Shown: positions 35,188 to 44,357, counted from the first letter of the stretch. The stretch is 64,000 bases of DNA from Sporomusa sp. KB1 (GCF_007830295.1 NZ_VLKC01000002.1:1150940-1214939); one strand, 5' to 3'. Translations and numbers: made by a program. Notes: generated from the sequence alone by a model not told the origin.

Positions 35188-37869
35188 CTACAGTTTTTCT
35201 ACTTTTACCGCACATACTTTATATTCATATGTTTTTGTAACTTTATCACCGCAACCCATGGTGACCTCGTTAGTAGGACATGCGTGATAATGGAAAGACA
35301 TCCAGATTCCACCAGGCAATACATCAGTAGTTACCCAAGCTCTAGCTTGTACTGTACCTCTGCGCGATGTGACTGTGATGAAATCTTGATCAGCGATAGT
35401 TAGACGTTTTGCATCATCAGGATGAATCATAGCACGTTCTTCAGGGCGGTATTCTGTCAGATGTTTGGAATAACCAGCCGTAGTTAAGCAATAATGATAA
35501 AGAATACGTCCAGTAGTAAGCAAGAAAGGATATTCAGCATCTGGCAATTCAGCAGGCGGCTGATGTTCAATAGCTTTAAACACGCCTTGCCCACAGGCAA
35601 ATTTGCCATCGACATGGAGATACTGACTGCCTGGATGTTCTTTATCTGGTACTGGCCATTGCAATCCTTTTTCATCAATACGCTCAAAGGACAGACCAGC
35701 GAACATCGGACTTAATGAAGCCATTTCATCCATAATTTCACTGGGGTGGCTGTAGGACATCGGATATCCCATTTTGTTTGACAAGTCTCTAATAATTTGC
35801 CAGTCAGGGCGGCTGTTGCCAATAGGCTCAATTGCTTGGCGAACCCGCTGCACACGGCGTTCACAGTTGGTAAATGAGCCATCTTTTTCAGCAAAAGAAG
35901 CTGCTGGAAGGATGACATCAGCCAATTTACCCGTCTCAGTCATAAATATATTTTGCACTACCAGAAATTCAAGATGCTCAAAGCCTTTACGCACATGGTG
36001 GGCATCGCCATCCGACCGTATCGGGTCTTCCCCCATAACATACATAGCTTTCAGTTTACCCGCAATAGAGGCATCAAACATGTCAGGCATCATCAGACCG
36101 ACTTTATCTGACAATTTTACACCCCATGCTTTTTCAAATTTTTCCCGTGCTGCTGCATTTGTGACGGCCTGATAACCGGAATAAACATTAGGTAAAGCCC
36201 CCATATCACAAGAACCCTGTACATTATTCTGTCCACGCATCGGGTTTACACCTGAGTAAAGTTTACCCACATTGCCAGTCAACATGGCTAAGTTAGCCAG
36301 GCTCATAACATTATCAGTACCACAAATATGTTCGGTAATACCAAGTGTATAGAATATGGATGCCCGTTCAGCAGTGGCATAAATTCTGGCGGCCTCCATC
36401 AGTAAATGTTTAGGCACACCAGTTATATCTTCCACATATTCCGGAGTATATTTTTCCACCACATCTGCCATTTTATCGAAATCAGTAGTGCAAGAATTGA
36501 TAAAATTCTGATCATGCCAACCAGCTTTGAGGATAATACGCATCATGCCATTAATAAGAGCAATATCCGTGCCTGGCCTTAGTTGCATCCACACATGGGC
36601 TTTACCCGCCAGTTCGATCCTGCGTGGGTCGGCAACAATCAATGTAGCACCGTTACGAAGAGCTTGACGTATTTTTGCGCCAATCACAGGGTGAGCTTCT
36701 GTGGGATTGCCGCCGATCAAAAATATCACTTTACATTGAGGAGCTTCATTAATAGAGTTGGTCATTGCACCAGAACCAAATGAAGCTGCCAAACCGGCCA
36801 CAGTAGGAGCGTGACAGATACGGGCGCAATGATCAACATTGTTCGTACCAATAACTGCGCGCATAAACTTTTGCATGATATAGTTTTCTTCATTTACACA
36901 TCGGGCTGAACTGACAGCCGCCAGCGCATCGCTGCCATACGTATTTTTTATTTCCTTAAATTTAGTAGCAATTAAATCAAGCGCTTCCTCCCAAGATGCT
37001 TCCACAAATTTGCCATTTTTCTTTATTAACGGTGTGGTCAAACGCTCAGGACTATGAACATAATCGGTACCAAAACGACCTTTTACGCAGGTTAGTCGTC
37101 CATTGACCACACTGGTCAGATTGGAAGTCACGCCAATTAGTTTACCGTCTTTGACATTTAGATCATAGTTGCAACCAACACCGCAGAAAGGACAGGTTGT
37201 TTTAACCTTTTTATCCGGCTTCCCTACGCCATTCATTGGCTTTTCTGTCAAAGCACCTACTGGGCAAGCAGATACGCAAGTGCCGCAAAATACACAATTG
37301 GAAGAGTCAACCATATCGGTATCAAAAGCCGGCGCTACTTTGGTATTAAAACCACGCTCAGTCCAGTCTAACGTGTTACAACACTGCACTTCCTTACAAA
37401 CACGTACACAGCGCCCACACAGGATACACTTATTGCTGTCCCTAATGATGAAAGGGTTGCTATCATCAATGGCAAATTGGCGTTGTTCGCCTTCAGCTTT
37501 AATTTCTCTAACACCAAAGGTGCTTGCTAAAGCTTGCAATTCACAATCTAGATTACGCTGGCAAGAAAGACATTCTTGGGGATGATTTGCCAGCATCAGT
37601 TCGACGACACTTTTTCTCGCTTCACGAATAGCAGGAGTATTAGTGCGCACAATCATTCCTTCTGATACAGGATAAGTACAGGCCGTAACTAATCCCCGTG
37701 CACCTTCAACTTCAACAACACATACTCGACATGACCCTTCCGGCGTTAAATCGGCAAGATGACATAAAGTTGGAATGGTAACACCCGCTTCACGCGAAGC
37801 TTCCAAAACCGTGGAACCTTTACATGCTTGCACTGTCTGACCGTCGATAGTTAAGGAAATCAGTTCCAT
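35188..37869 (-). CDS. fdhA: Formate dehydrogenase alpha subunit, cysteine-type, multi-cluster
   Basis: This 893-aa molybdo- or tungstoenzyme carries, in order: a [2Fe-2S] ferredoxin domain (C36, C47, C50, C64), a NuoG-like His-Cys3 [4Fe-4S] site (H96, C100, C103, C109), two ferredoxin [4Fe-4S] sites (C148-C158 and C192-C202), the bis-MGD domain's own cluster (C226, C229, C233, C261) and the catalytic bis-MGD domains. The metal ligand is Cys352 in HCARICHAP, where selenoenzymes have selenocysteine. The long N-terminus suits NAD(P)H- or hydrogenase-coupled soluble FDHs. No beta or gamma partner is beside it, so electron-transfer partners are encoded elsewhere. A Moco riboswitch lies in its leader. 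Confidence 0.93.
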   Translation of the reverse strand: MELISLTIDGQTVQACKGSTVLEASREAGVTIPTLCHLADLTPEGSCRVCVVEVEGARGLVTACTYPVSEGMIVRTNTPAIREARKSVVELMLANHPQECLSCQRNLDCELQALASTFGVREIKAEGEQRQFAIDDSNPFIIRDSNKCILCGRCVRVCKEVQCCNTLDWTERGFNTKVAPAFDTDMVDSSNCVFCGTCVSACPVGALTEKPMNGVGKPDKKVKTTCPFCGVGCNYDLNVKDGKLIGVTSNLTSVVNGRLTCVKGRFGTDYVHSPERLTTPLIKKNGKFVEASWEEALDLIATKFKEIKNTYGSDALAAVSSARCVNEENYIMQKFMRAVIGTNNVDHCARICHAPTVAGLAASFGSGAMTNSINEAPQCKVIFLIGGNPTEAHPVIGAKIRQALRNGATLIVADPRRIELAGKAHVWMQLRPGTDIALINGMMRIILKAGWHDQNFINSCTTDFDKMADVVEKYTPEYVEDITGVPKHLLMEAARIYATAERASIFYTLGITEHICGTDNVMSLANLAMLTGNVGKLYSGVNPMRGQNNVQGSCDMGALPNVYSGYQAVTNAAAREKFEKAWGVKLSDKVGLMMPDMFDASIAGKLKAMYVMGEDPIRSDGDAHHVRKGFEHLEFLVVQNIFMTETGKLADVILPAASFAEKDGSFTNCERRVQRVRQAIEPIGNSRPDWQIIRDLSNKMGYPMSYSHPSEIMDEMASLSPMFAGLSFERIDEKGLQWPVPDKEHPGSQYLHVDGKFACGQGVFKAIEHQPPAELPDAEYPFLLTTGRILYHYCLTTAGYSKHLTEYRPEERAMIHPDDAKRLTIADQDFITVTSRRGTVQARAWVTTDVLPGGIWMSFHYHACPTNEVTMGCGDKVTKTYEYKVCAVKVEKL

Positions 37870-38159
37870 TATAGATATTCACTCTCCCTTTAAATATTAT
37901 ATAATAATTGCCTATCCCGCAGTGTGTACAAATGATTAGTGAGATAAAGCAAATTATTCAAACTTTGAAAGAGATGAGACCTTCCATAAGGCTCCTATAG
38001 ATAGTAGGTAAAATAGGCAAATAAAAACCACCCGTAGCAAAGAGGCACTTGGCCTAAATGTTAAATAATTATCCAGGAATATTCTCCACGCATAGTGAAA
38101 AATACCACTTCTGCCACCTGCTTGTACACGTTTATAAAGTATAACTTTACAGGATAGAC

Positions 38160-38296
38160 ATAAAGGTAGGGCTGCTCCTGGAAATTACAATAACACTCCT
38201 TTACCAACGGGAGGCGTAACAGTTTCCCACTACCCCTGCGGTCGTCAAATCATGCTCTTGCAAGTTTAGATAAGACAACTCGGAGGTATCCGTATT
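38160..38296 (-). ncRNA. Molybdenum/tungsten cofactor (Moco) riboswitch
   Basis: Read on the minus strand, the region has the strongly conserved core GCCTCCCGTTGGTAAAGGAG at 38196-38215, preceded by GACCGCAGGG and followed by TTTCCAGGAGCAGCC. A 5' ACCTCCGAG segment starts near 38293. These are the conserved blocks of the Moco RNA motif known from moaA leaders of E. coli. It sits about 290 nt upstream of the fdhA start, so it probably tunes fdhA expression to molybdopterin (or tungstopterin) supply. I see no classical terminator immediately after it, so translational control is possible. Confidence 0.9.
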
Positions 38297-38430
38297 TCCA
38301 TATATTTTATTTATAACCGATATATTATTTTTCTATATATATATATTTTATATTATTTATATTATTTTTATTTATATTCTTTTTTTAACTATTCAATATA
38401 ATTTTTAAAATTCCTGCATATAATGTGAAA
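38297..38430. other. Extremely AT-rich, low-complexity tract
   Basis: This stretch is almost pure A and T with runs of TATATA and TTTATATT. It lies upstream of the riboswitch on the minus strand and probably includes the fdhA promoter with UP-like elements. No ORF is supported between 38297 and 38610. Confidence 0.6.
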
Positions 38431-38614
38431 ATAAATACAATATTTTGAATTCTGGTACAAAATAACACCATGATATCATCAATCTGGTGTGGAAAATTTC
38501 AATACTATCTATGTACTATCAAAAAGCGAATTTAAAATCCAAGTGCAATACTTATGTAAGACTCCATTCGAAATATTTGCGGCTGCCTATTCCGCTTAGC
38601 TTGACACTTCGCCA

Positions 38615-38655
38615 AAGAAAAAAGCTGCCACACTAAGTTACTTAGTGTGGCAGCT
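38615..38655 (-). terminator. Terminator of the 40-aa glycine-rich protein gene
   Basis: AGCTGCCACACTAA (38623-38636) pairs with TTAGTGTGGCAGCT (38642-38655) perfectly, and the minus strand continues with six T. It lies 36 bp beyond the small gene's stop. Confidence 0.9.
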
Positions 38656-38691
38656 CCTTATTTGTAAGTATTGACTTAATTAAATATAGGC

Positions 38692-38814
38692 TTAACAGCT
38701 TAAACTATCGTCATCACCGCAGCAGCATAACAGTAAAATTATGATGATGATGATCACAACCCATGAACTCCCGCCGCGACCATGGCCACCACAGCCGCCA
38801 AAACCAAAGCCCAT
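38692..38814 (-). CDS. Small glycine-rich membrane protein, YjcZ-like (40 aa), paralogue
   Basis: The 40 residues start MGFGFGGCGGHGRGG, continue with VV and six Ile plus three Leu, then CCCGDDDSLSC at the end. It is clearly paralogous to the gene at 34960-35076: the same MGFGFG head, CGGHG motif, poly-Ile helix and GDD-S-C tail. GGAGG precedes the ATG with 9-nt spacing. The promoter AC-17-CATAATATA and its own terminator make a complete monocistronic unit. Triple Cys at the membrane end and a Cys terminus suggest disulfide cross-linking. Function is unknown; late sporulation expression is inferred. Confidence 0.85.
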   Translation of the reverse strand: MGFGFGGCGGHGRGGSSWVVIIIIIILLLCCCGDDDSLSC

Positions 38815-38864
38815 TTTAAATTCCCTCCTTCAGCTTAGCTATCAATATAGGGTTTATTTCAATG

Positions 38865-38892
38865 TATATTATGCTGGTGGCTATTGTTTAGT
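38865..38892 (-). promoter_or_regulatory. Sigma-K-type promoter for the 40-aa gene
   Basis: On the minus strand AC (38891-38892), 17 bp, then CATAATATA (38865-38873). This matches the sigma-K consensus of Bacillus (AC, N16-17, CATAnnnTA) exactly. It lies about 50 bp upstream of the start codon. Confidence 0.7.
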
Positions 38893-38921
38893 TACTGCTG
38901 TAGTGTATTGTTTTCTTTGTT

Positions 38922-39161
38922 TCACCTATCCTTATTTAATATCCCACTCTGCGTACTGAGTGGAATTCCAGGTCTCCATAAAAACAGTATCATCAAAGGA
39001 ATAAACTTTTCAGGAAATTGATAAGGCCCATAATTATTGAATATTCCATTATATGATGCAATAACTCTTGTTGACAAAGTTATTTCCAATAGGACAGTCG
39101 TACTTGCAATCGTAAAACGCAAAGCTCCACCGCTAGATGTAGAAGACAAAATGTCACTCAG
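38922..39161 (-). CDS. Doubtful small ORF (about 79 aa) with CTG or TTG start
   Basis: The frame reads SDILSSTSSGGALRFTIAS and onwards, ending GILNKDR, with no family I recognise. An AGGAGG (39170-39175) is ideally spaced (8 nt) from a CTG at 39161; the first conventional start is a TTG at 39149. There is no ATG. The composition is protein-like rather than random, but it could be the remnant of a longer gene. A 20-bp perfect inverted repeat lies just upstream. Confidence 0.3.
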   Translation of the reverse strand: MSDILSSTSSGGALRFTIASTTVLLEITLSTRVIASYNGIFNNYGPYQFPEKFIPLMILFLWRPGIPLSTQSGILNKDR

Positions 39162-39201
39162 TCAGTAGACCTCCTAATTTGCCGAGTAGGCTAACATACA
39201 C

Positions 39202-39250
39202 AATATAATGCCAAAAGCCCCGGATAGCGTGGGGCTTTTGGCATTATATT
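39202..39250. terminator. Perfect 20-bp inverted repeat
   Basis: Arms at 39202-39221 and 39231-39250 are exactly complementary with a 9-nt loop. The core AAAAGCCCC/GGGGCTTTT is terminator-like in both directions. It insulates the gmd promoter from whatever lies to the left. Confidence 0.75.
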
Positions 39251-39293
39251 TATGTAATTCAATTGTTATCTTTACATACCCTCTCGCTTTGTA

Positions 39294-39321
39294 ACACTCA
39301 CTTAGCCTAAATCATATAGTA
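39294..39321 (+). promoter_or_regulatory. Sigma-K-type promoter of gmd copy 1
   Basis: AC (39294-39295), 17 bp, CATATAGTA (39313-39321), an exact match to the sigma-K consensus. It is 88 bp upstream of the gmd start. The -10 box is conserved in the duplicated copy at 41490. Confidence 0.7.
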
Positions 39322-40725
39322 TAAATGTAATTACTTTTAGTGGAGTAATTACTTCATTTATATAAGTTCGCATTAGTCCTACTCCAAAGAAAAAGAAGGA
39401 GGTAGTTTATGCAAAAAGTTGCGTTGATTACCGGCATCACTGGCCAAGATGGAGCTTATTTAGCTGAGTTTTTATTAAATAAAGGGTATTATGTACATGG
39501 AATAAAAAGAAGAACCTCGCAGTTTAACACATATCGGATTGATCATTTATATAAAGACATTCACGAAAATGATATTCGTTTTTTTCTCCATTATGGTGAT
39601 CTTACCGACTCTACAAATTTAATTCGTATCATTCAACAAGTTCAACCTGATGAAATTTATAACCTGGCTGCGCAAAGTCACGTACAAGTTTCATTTGAAA
39701 CTCCGGAATATACAGCTAATGCTGATGGTGTCGGAATTTTAAGACTACTCGAGGCCATTCGAATCCTCGGATTGACAACAAAGACCCGGATATATCAAGC
39801 ATCCACTAGTGAATTATTTGGTAAGGTACAAGAAACACCCCAAAAGGAAACGACCCCTTTTTATCCGCGTAGTCCATATGCCGCAGCTAAAATTTACGCT
39901 TACTGGATAACAGTAAACTATCGGGAAGCTTACGGGATATACGCATGTAATGGTATTTTATTTAATCATGAGTCCCCTATCCGTGGCGAGTCCTTTGTAA
40001 CCCGTAAAATCACTAGGGCAGCCGCACGGATTAAGCTTGGATCACAAGAAAGCTTATATCTTGGTAATCTTGATGCCAAACGAGACTGGGGCTATGCCGG
40101 TGACTTTGTAAAAGCTATGTGGATGATGCTTCAACAAGAGCAGCCGGAGGATTATGTTATTGCCACAGGAGAAACTCATTCGGTACGAGAGTTCGTAGAG
40201 TTAGCGTTTAAAAATGCTGGCATTGATATTGTCTGGCGTGGCACCGGATTGGAAGAAAAGGGAATAGAGCCAGCTAGCGGCAAGGAAATTGTCCATATAG
40301 ACCCTCGCTATTTTAGACCAACAGAAGTAGAGCTTTTACTAGGTGATCCGACCAAAGCAAGAAAAAAATTAGGGTGGACATCGGAGACCAGCTTCGAAAA
40401 GCTTGTAAATATGATGGTTACTGAAGATCTAAAAAATGCAGAACGGGATTTGTTATGCAAGAGAAACGGTTTCAAAGTTAGTAATTGGAGCGAGTAAGAG
40501 CAGTGCTATTACTGCGCTGGAGGAATAGCAATGGACCTAAATGCTAAAATCTACGTTGCAGGAAGCCGTGGCTTGGTAGGTTCCGCGATTGTACGTAGAT
40601 TGAAAAAACTTGGCTACAAAAATATCTTGGAAAAAACAAGTAAAGAACTTGACCTGAGGAGTCAAGCAGGAGTTGAACTTTTTTTTTGCAATGAACGTCC
40701 AGAATATATCTTTTTAGCTTCCGCC
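39313..40725 (+). repeat. Tandem duplication, unit 1 (promoter, gmd, start of fcl)
   Basis: This stretch is repeated at 41490-42888. Homology starts at the CATATAGTA promoter box and continues through the leader (shared TATTAGTCCTACTC and GGAGGTA), the whole gmd gene and about 195 bp of fcl. Unit 1 is the intact one. Confidence 0.9.
39409..40497 (+). CDS. gmd: GDP-mannose 4,6-dehydratase, copy 1
   Basis: This 362-aa SDR enzyme converts GDP-mannose to GDP-4-keto-6-deoxymannose. Seen are the NAD(P) motif [24 protein letters not shown], the catalytic ASTSE and YAAAK (S/T-Y-K triad), [19 protein letters not shown] and [12 protein letters not shown]. Length is standard. GGAGGT precedes the ATG. 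fcl follows 33 bp downstream, so the pair makes GDP-L-fucose. Its AT-rich sequence and duplication suggest recent rearrangement. Confidence 0.96.
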   Translation: MQKVALITGITGQDGAYLAEFLLNKGYYVHGIKRRTSQFNTYRIDHLYKDIHENDIRFFLHYGDLTDSTNLIRIIQQVQPDEIYNLAAQSHVQVSFETPEYTANADGVGILRLLEAIRILGLTTKTRIYQASTSELFGKVQETPQKETTPFYPRSPYAAAKIYAYWITVNYREAYGIYACNGILFNHESPIRGESFVTRKITRAAARIKLGSQESLYLGNLDAKRDWGYAGDFVKAMWMMLQQEQPEDYVIATGETHSVREFVELAFKNAGIDIVWRGTGLEEKGIEPASGKEIVHIDPRYFRPTEVELLLGDPTKARKKLGWTSETSFEKLVNMMVTEDLKNAERDLLCKRNGFKVSNWSE

Positions 40726-41496
40726 AAGGTAGGGGGTATTCTGGCCAATAATAGCCTTCCGGCAGAGTTTATCTATGATAATTTAATGATTGAAACCAAT
40801 ATAATTCACAATGCTCATAAATATAAAGTTAGTAAGCTCTTGTTTCTGGGCAGCTCATGTATTTACCCTAAATATGCTCTGCAGCCTTTAAAAGAAGAAT
40901 ACCTGTTAACAGGGGAATTAGAGCCGACAAATGAACCTTATGCCATAGCCAAAATTGCGGGAATAAAACTGTGCCAGTCTTACCGCCGACAGTATGGCGA
41001 TAACTTTATATCAGTAATGCCGACTAATTTATATGGCATCAATGATAATTTCAACTTAGATACTTCACATGTGCTTCCTGCGCTTATGCGAAAGTTTCAT
41101 GAAGCAAAGCTATCTGGTGCACCTTCAGTTACCGTCTGGGGGAGTGGTAAGCCCAGACGAGAATTCCTCTATGTAGAGGACTTGGCCGATGCTTGCTGTT
41201 TTCTGATGCAATACTATAACGATAGTGAGATTGTCAATATTGGTACAGGTATTGATATTACTATCGCTGAACTTGCTGCTATGATGGCTGATATCACTTG
41301 CTTTACAGGTGAAATTGTTTATGATAGAACCAAACCTGATGGAACGCCTGTTAAGTACCTGGATATCAGTAAGCTAACCAAACTCGGATGGTATGCCCAA
41401 ACACCATTAAGAGCAGGAATTGAAAAAACTTATCAATGGTTTTTAAGGAACAGCGCTAACCTCACATTTCAACAATCACATGATCTAAACATATAG
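40531..41496 (+). CDS. fcl: GDP-L-fucose synthase
   Basis: This 321-aa SDR epimerase/reductase turns GDP-4-keto-6-deoxymannose into GDP-L-fucose. Motifs are YVAGSRGLVGSAIVRRL, LLFLGSSCIYP, PYAIAKIAG (YxxxK) and the substrate segment VMPTNLYGINDNF. It has its own GGAGGAATAGCA Shine-Dalgarno. Together with gmd and the GT11 fucosyltransferase at 46466 it gives the locus a complete fucosylation route. The end of the gene overlaps the promoter of gmd copy 2. Confidence 0.96.
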   Translation: MDLNAKIYVAGSRGLVGSAIVRRLKKLGYKNILEKTSKELDLRSQAGVELFFCNERPEYIFLASAKVGGILANNSLPAEFIYDNLMIETNIIHNAHKYKVSKLLFLGSSCIYPKYALQPLKEEYLLTGELEPTNEPYAIAKIAGIKLCQSYRRQYGDNFISVMPTNLYGINDNFNLDTSHVLPALMRKFHEAKLSGAPSVTVWGSGKPRREFLYVEDLADACCFLMQYYNDSEIVNIGTGIDITIAELAAMMADITCFTGEIVYDRTKPDGTPVKYLDISKLTKLGWYAQTPLRAGIEKTYQWFLRNSANLTFQQSHDLNI

Positions 41497-41498
41497 TA
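41472..41498 (+). promoter_or_regulatory. Sigma-K-type promoter of gmd copy 2
   Basis: AC (41472-41473), 16 bp, CATATAGTA (41490-41498). The -10 lies inside the duplicated unit while the AC and spacer come from the end of fcl, so the junction rebuilt a consensus-spaced promoter. Confidence 0.6.
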
Positions 41499-42888
41499 TA
41501 GATGTAAAAATCTTTTTGTGGAGTAAAAACTTCATTAATACGAGGCCGTATTAGTCCTACTCCTAGAAAAAGAAAGGAGGTATTTTGTGCAAAAGGTTGC
41601 GTTGATTACCGGAATCACTGGCCAAGATGGAGCTTACTTAGCTGAGCTTTTGTTAGCTAAAGGATATTATGTACATGGAATAAAACGAAGAAGCTCTCAG
41701 TTTAACACGGATCGGATTGATCACGTATATAAAGGCATTAACGATACTGATATTCGTTTTTCTCTTCATTATGGTAATCTAACCGATCCTATAAATTTAA
41801 TTCGTATCATTGAACAAGTTCAACCTGATGAAATATACAACCTGGCTGCGCAAAGTCACGTACAAGTTTCATCTGAAACACCAGAAGATGCAGCTAATGC
41901 GGATGCTATAGGCACTTTAAGACTACTTGAGGCCATCCGAATCCTCGGATTGACAGCAAAGACCCGGTTTTATCAAGCATCCACTAGTGAGTTATTTGGT
42001 AAGGTGCAAAAAACGCCGCAAAAGGAGACGACACCTTTTTATCCTCGTAGTCTATATGCCGCAGCTAAAATTTATGGTTACTGGATAACAGTTAATTATC
42101 GGGAAGCTTATGAAATATATGCATGTAATGGTATTTTATTTAATCATGAATCCCCTATCCGTGGCGAGTCCTTTGTAACCCGTAAAATCACCAGAGCAGC
42201 AGCACGCATTAAGTTTGGATCACAAGAAAGCTTATATCTTGGTAATCTTGATGCCAAACGAGACTGGGGCTATGCCGGTGACTTTGTAAAAGCTATGTGG
42301 ATGATGCTTCAACAAGAGCAACCGGAGGATTATGTTATTGCCACAGGAGAGACTCATTCGGTACGAGAGTTCGTAGAGCTAGCGTTTAGAAATGCTGGCA
42401 TTGATATTGTTTGGCGTGGTTCGGGATTGGACGAAAAAGGAATAGACGCAGCCAACGGCAAGGAGATCGTCTATATAGACCCTCGCTATTTTAGACCAAC
42501 CGAAGTAAATCTTTTACTAGGTGATCCGACCAAAGCAAGAGAAAAATTAGGCTGGACATCAGAGACCAGCTTCGAAAAGCTTGTAAGTATGATGGTTACA
42601 GCAGATCTTAAAAATGTACAACGGGATTTGTTACGCAAAAAACGGATTTCAGGATTAGCGACTGGAGCGAGTAAAAGCAGTGCTGCTACTGCGCTGCTGA
42701 CCTAAATGCTAAAATCTACGTTGCAGGAAGCCGTGGTTTAGTAGACTACGCCATCGTACGTAGGTTAAAAGATCTTGGTTATAAAAATATCTTGGAAAGA
42801 ACAAGTAAAGAACTTGACCTGAGAAATCAAACGGAAGTAGAAATTTTTTTGCACTGAACGTCCGGAATATGTCTTTTTAGTTGCTGCA
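41490..42888 (+). repeat. Tandem duplication, unit 2 (decaying)
   Basis: This copy of 39313-40725 carries gmd copy 2 and a broken fcl start. Between the two genes, about 12 bp corresponding to the fcl ribosome-binding site and ATG are deleted, and frame changes follow. Homology stops near 42888. Confidence 0.9.
41587..42705 (+). CDS. gmd: GDP-mannose 4,6-dehydratase, copy 2
   Basis: This 372-aa paralogue starts at a GTG behind GGAGGT. Catalytic elements are kept ([28 protein letters not shown]), but RSPYAAAK has become RSLYAAAK and other substitutions have accumulated. The last 20 or so residues differ from copy 1 because a small deletion shifted the frame, replacing the FKVSNWSE end with a longer tail. 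It may still be active. It is followed by a dead fcl fragment, so it can only supply the GDP-keto sugar to the first fcl or another enzyme. Confidence 0.9.
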   Translation: MQKVALITGITGQDGAYLAELLLAKGYYVHGIKRRSSQFNTDRIDHVYKGINDTDIRFSLHYGNLTDPINLIRIIEQVQPDEIYNLAAQSHVQVSSETPEDAANADAIGTLRLLEAIRILGLTAKTRFYQASTSELFGKVQKTPQKETTPFYPRSLYAAAKIYGYWITVNYREAYEIYACNGILFNHESPIRGESFVTRKITRAAARIKFGSQESLYLGNLDAKRDWGYAGDFVKAMWMMLQQEQPEDYVIATGETHSVREFVELAFRNAGIDIVWRGSGLDEKGIDAANGKEIVYIDPRYFRPTEVNLLLGDPTKAREKLGWTSETSFEKLVSMMVTADLKNVQRDLLRKKRISGLATGASKSSAATALLT

Positions 42889-42890
42889 TA
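42706..42890 (+). pseudogene. Truncated fcl remnant
   Basis: The sequence after gmd copy 2 aligns base by base with the first 195 bp of fcl ([28 protein letters not shown]). It lacks the start codon and Shine-Dalgarno, has a one-base deletion in the poly-T tract before GAACGTCC that causes a stop, and ends abruptly near 42888. Confidence 0.88.
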
Positions 42891-42956
42891 GATAAGTTGA
42901 CTATGTACAATTCGAAAACTTTTCAATAATGACATAGGAATAGGGAGAGGTGAATT

Positions 42957-43745
42957 ATGGAGAAATCATCAGTAAATGAGTGTATTTCGACCAGTTTATC
43001 GGATAATCAAGCATATCCTCAAGTATGCATCACTGCAAGCCATGATTATAAGTTTTTCAATAATTTTAGAAGACACCCCAGCTATACGCAAATTTTAGAG
43101 CATGTTACAAAAGAACAAGGTAGTGCTTATCTCCAAATATTATCTAACGATCCAGATATCTTCGCGGAAATGAATATTTTTAAACTGAATGACAATTATG
43201 GTAATCCTGAAATGTATGAATATCCGGATATTGGACTGATTTCACCTACTACTCTTCGGTATATTAAAGTTCTTGTAGATATCAAAAAATATTTTCATAC
43301 AGCGGATAATCTGAATATCTGCGAAATAGGCGTCGGGTATGGTGGGCAGTGTCGGATTATAGATGCTTACTATAAACCCTCAACATATTGCTTAGTTGAC
43401 TTACAGCCAGTTCTTGCGCTTACCCAAAGATATTTGGATAATTTCATTCTTAATTCAATGATAAGTTATAAGACTATGAACGAACTAGATATTAAATTTT
43501 ATGATCTAGTGTTAAGTAACTATGCCTTTACGGAATTGCCCCGATCGGTACAGGATATCTATTTAAGAAAAGTTATTTTAAATTCAAAGAGAGGTTACAT
43601 AACCTATAACGAAATTACACCAAAAGAATATAATTCTTACAAAGCAGATGAATTGCTTGCCATGATTCCTGGTTCTAAAGCCTTCAATGAAGAACCACTC
43701 ACCTACCCAAAGAACTGCTTAATCGTATGGGGAGCGAATGCGTAA
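42957..43745 (+). CDS. Putative sugar O-methyltransferase
   Basis: This 262-aa protein has the SAM-binding motif ICEIGVGYGGQCRI (about residue 121), a downstream YCLVDLQPVLALTQRYL acidic motif and LVLSNYAFTEL. This layout is found in the putative sugar O-methyltransferase family of surface-polysaccharide loci. It probably methylates a hydroxyl of a sugar in the locus product. AGAGGTGAATT precedes the ATG. The gene has low GC compared with the housekeeping part of the window. Substrate is unknown. Confidence 0.78.
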   Translation: MEKSSVNECISTSLSDNQAYPQVCITASHDYKFFNNFRRHPSYTQILEHVTKEQGSAYLQILSNDPDIFAEMNIFKLNDNYGNPEMYEYPDIGLISPTTLRYIKVLVDIKKYFHTADNLNICEIGVGYGGQCRIIDAYYKPSTYCLVDLQPVLALTQRYLDNFILNSMISYKTMNELDIKFYDLVLSNYAFTELPRSVQDIYLRKVILNSKRGYITYNEITPKEYNSYKADELLAMIPGSKAFNEEPLTYPKNCLIVWGANA

Positions 43746-44357
43746 AGAACGGATAATGTTTGGACAATAAGTTTTCGTTTGTCAACTATGGACTTACTAA
43801 AAAAACCTGTTTTTCAGTAATTTTTTACAAATAGATCTTTTTTCAAGGTGGCTTTAAAAAACTATTTGGTTAACCCTCATTAAGGTGGGTTACTAACAAT
43901 TATTACTTTTGCAGCTTTTGGTTAAATAGGATGATAAACCATGAATAAGAAGGGAGAAGATAACTCTGGAGAGAAGAGTTTCCTCGCCCCCTTTGCAAGT
44001 AAGCCCTAACGAGAAAGCTTGAAACTAAATGATCATCACCCCGCAGCATCAACATGGTGCCCGGGGTGATTTTTGTGCAGGATCGATGTTGCAAACACGT
44101 CGCAGCGTAAGCGTCAATTAAACCGACACATATACAAACAGACTTCCCTATGAGAAAATCATTCAAGAGAATCGAATGGAGATCGTTAGATTGTTTTGGA
44201 ATTCTCAAGCTGCCTGCCGATCTACACAAGCGGAACAGTCCGGTCCGGAATGCGGCTCGAACCTGCATATCATGGGCAAAGAAGCAAAATGAGTAAAGCA
44301 AACAACTGCGTCAAACCCTTACAGCCTTGTGCGTAAAGCGGGAATATCGAATGATTT
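43746..44357. other. Gene-free interval with repeat copy A and eroded sequence
   Basis: No supported gene lies in these 612 bp. The interval contains the 55-bp hairpin repeat at 44026-44080 and, to its right, a GC-richer patch (44090-44300) whose composition differs from the neighbours and may be an eroded insertion sequence. Confidence 0.5.
44026..44080 (+). repeat. 55-bp hairpin repeat, copy A
   Basis: The same 55 bp recur at 45637-45691 with one difference. The core is an ATCACCCCG/CGGGGTGAT stem with a CAGCATCAACATGGTGCC loop and a trailing TTTTTGTGCAG. Copy B touches an IS66 fragment, so the repeat is probably IS-derived. Confidence 0.85.

Noticed and set aside
35188..37869. Selenocysteine formate dehydrogenase
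   Set aside because: The position equivalent to selenocysteine is encoded as Cys352 and the frame has no internal TGA.
38741..38959. 72-codon plus-strand frame
   Set aside because: It is antisense to the small glycine-rich protein gene, which has promoter, ribosome site and terminator.
43903..44301. 132-codon minus-strand open frame
   Set aside because: It runs through the 55-bp hairpin repeat, has unusual composition and no recognisable family; it is probably an accidental frame in eroded sequence.
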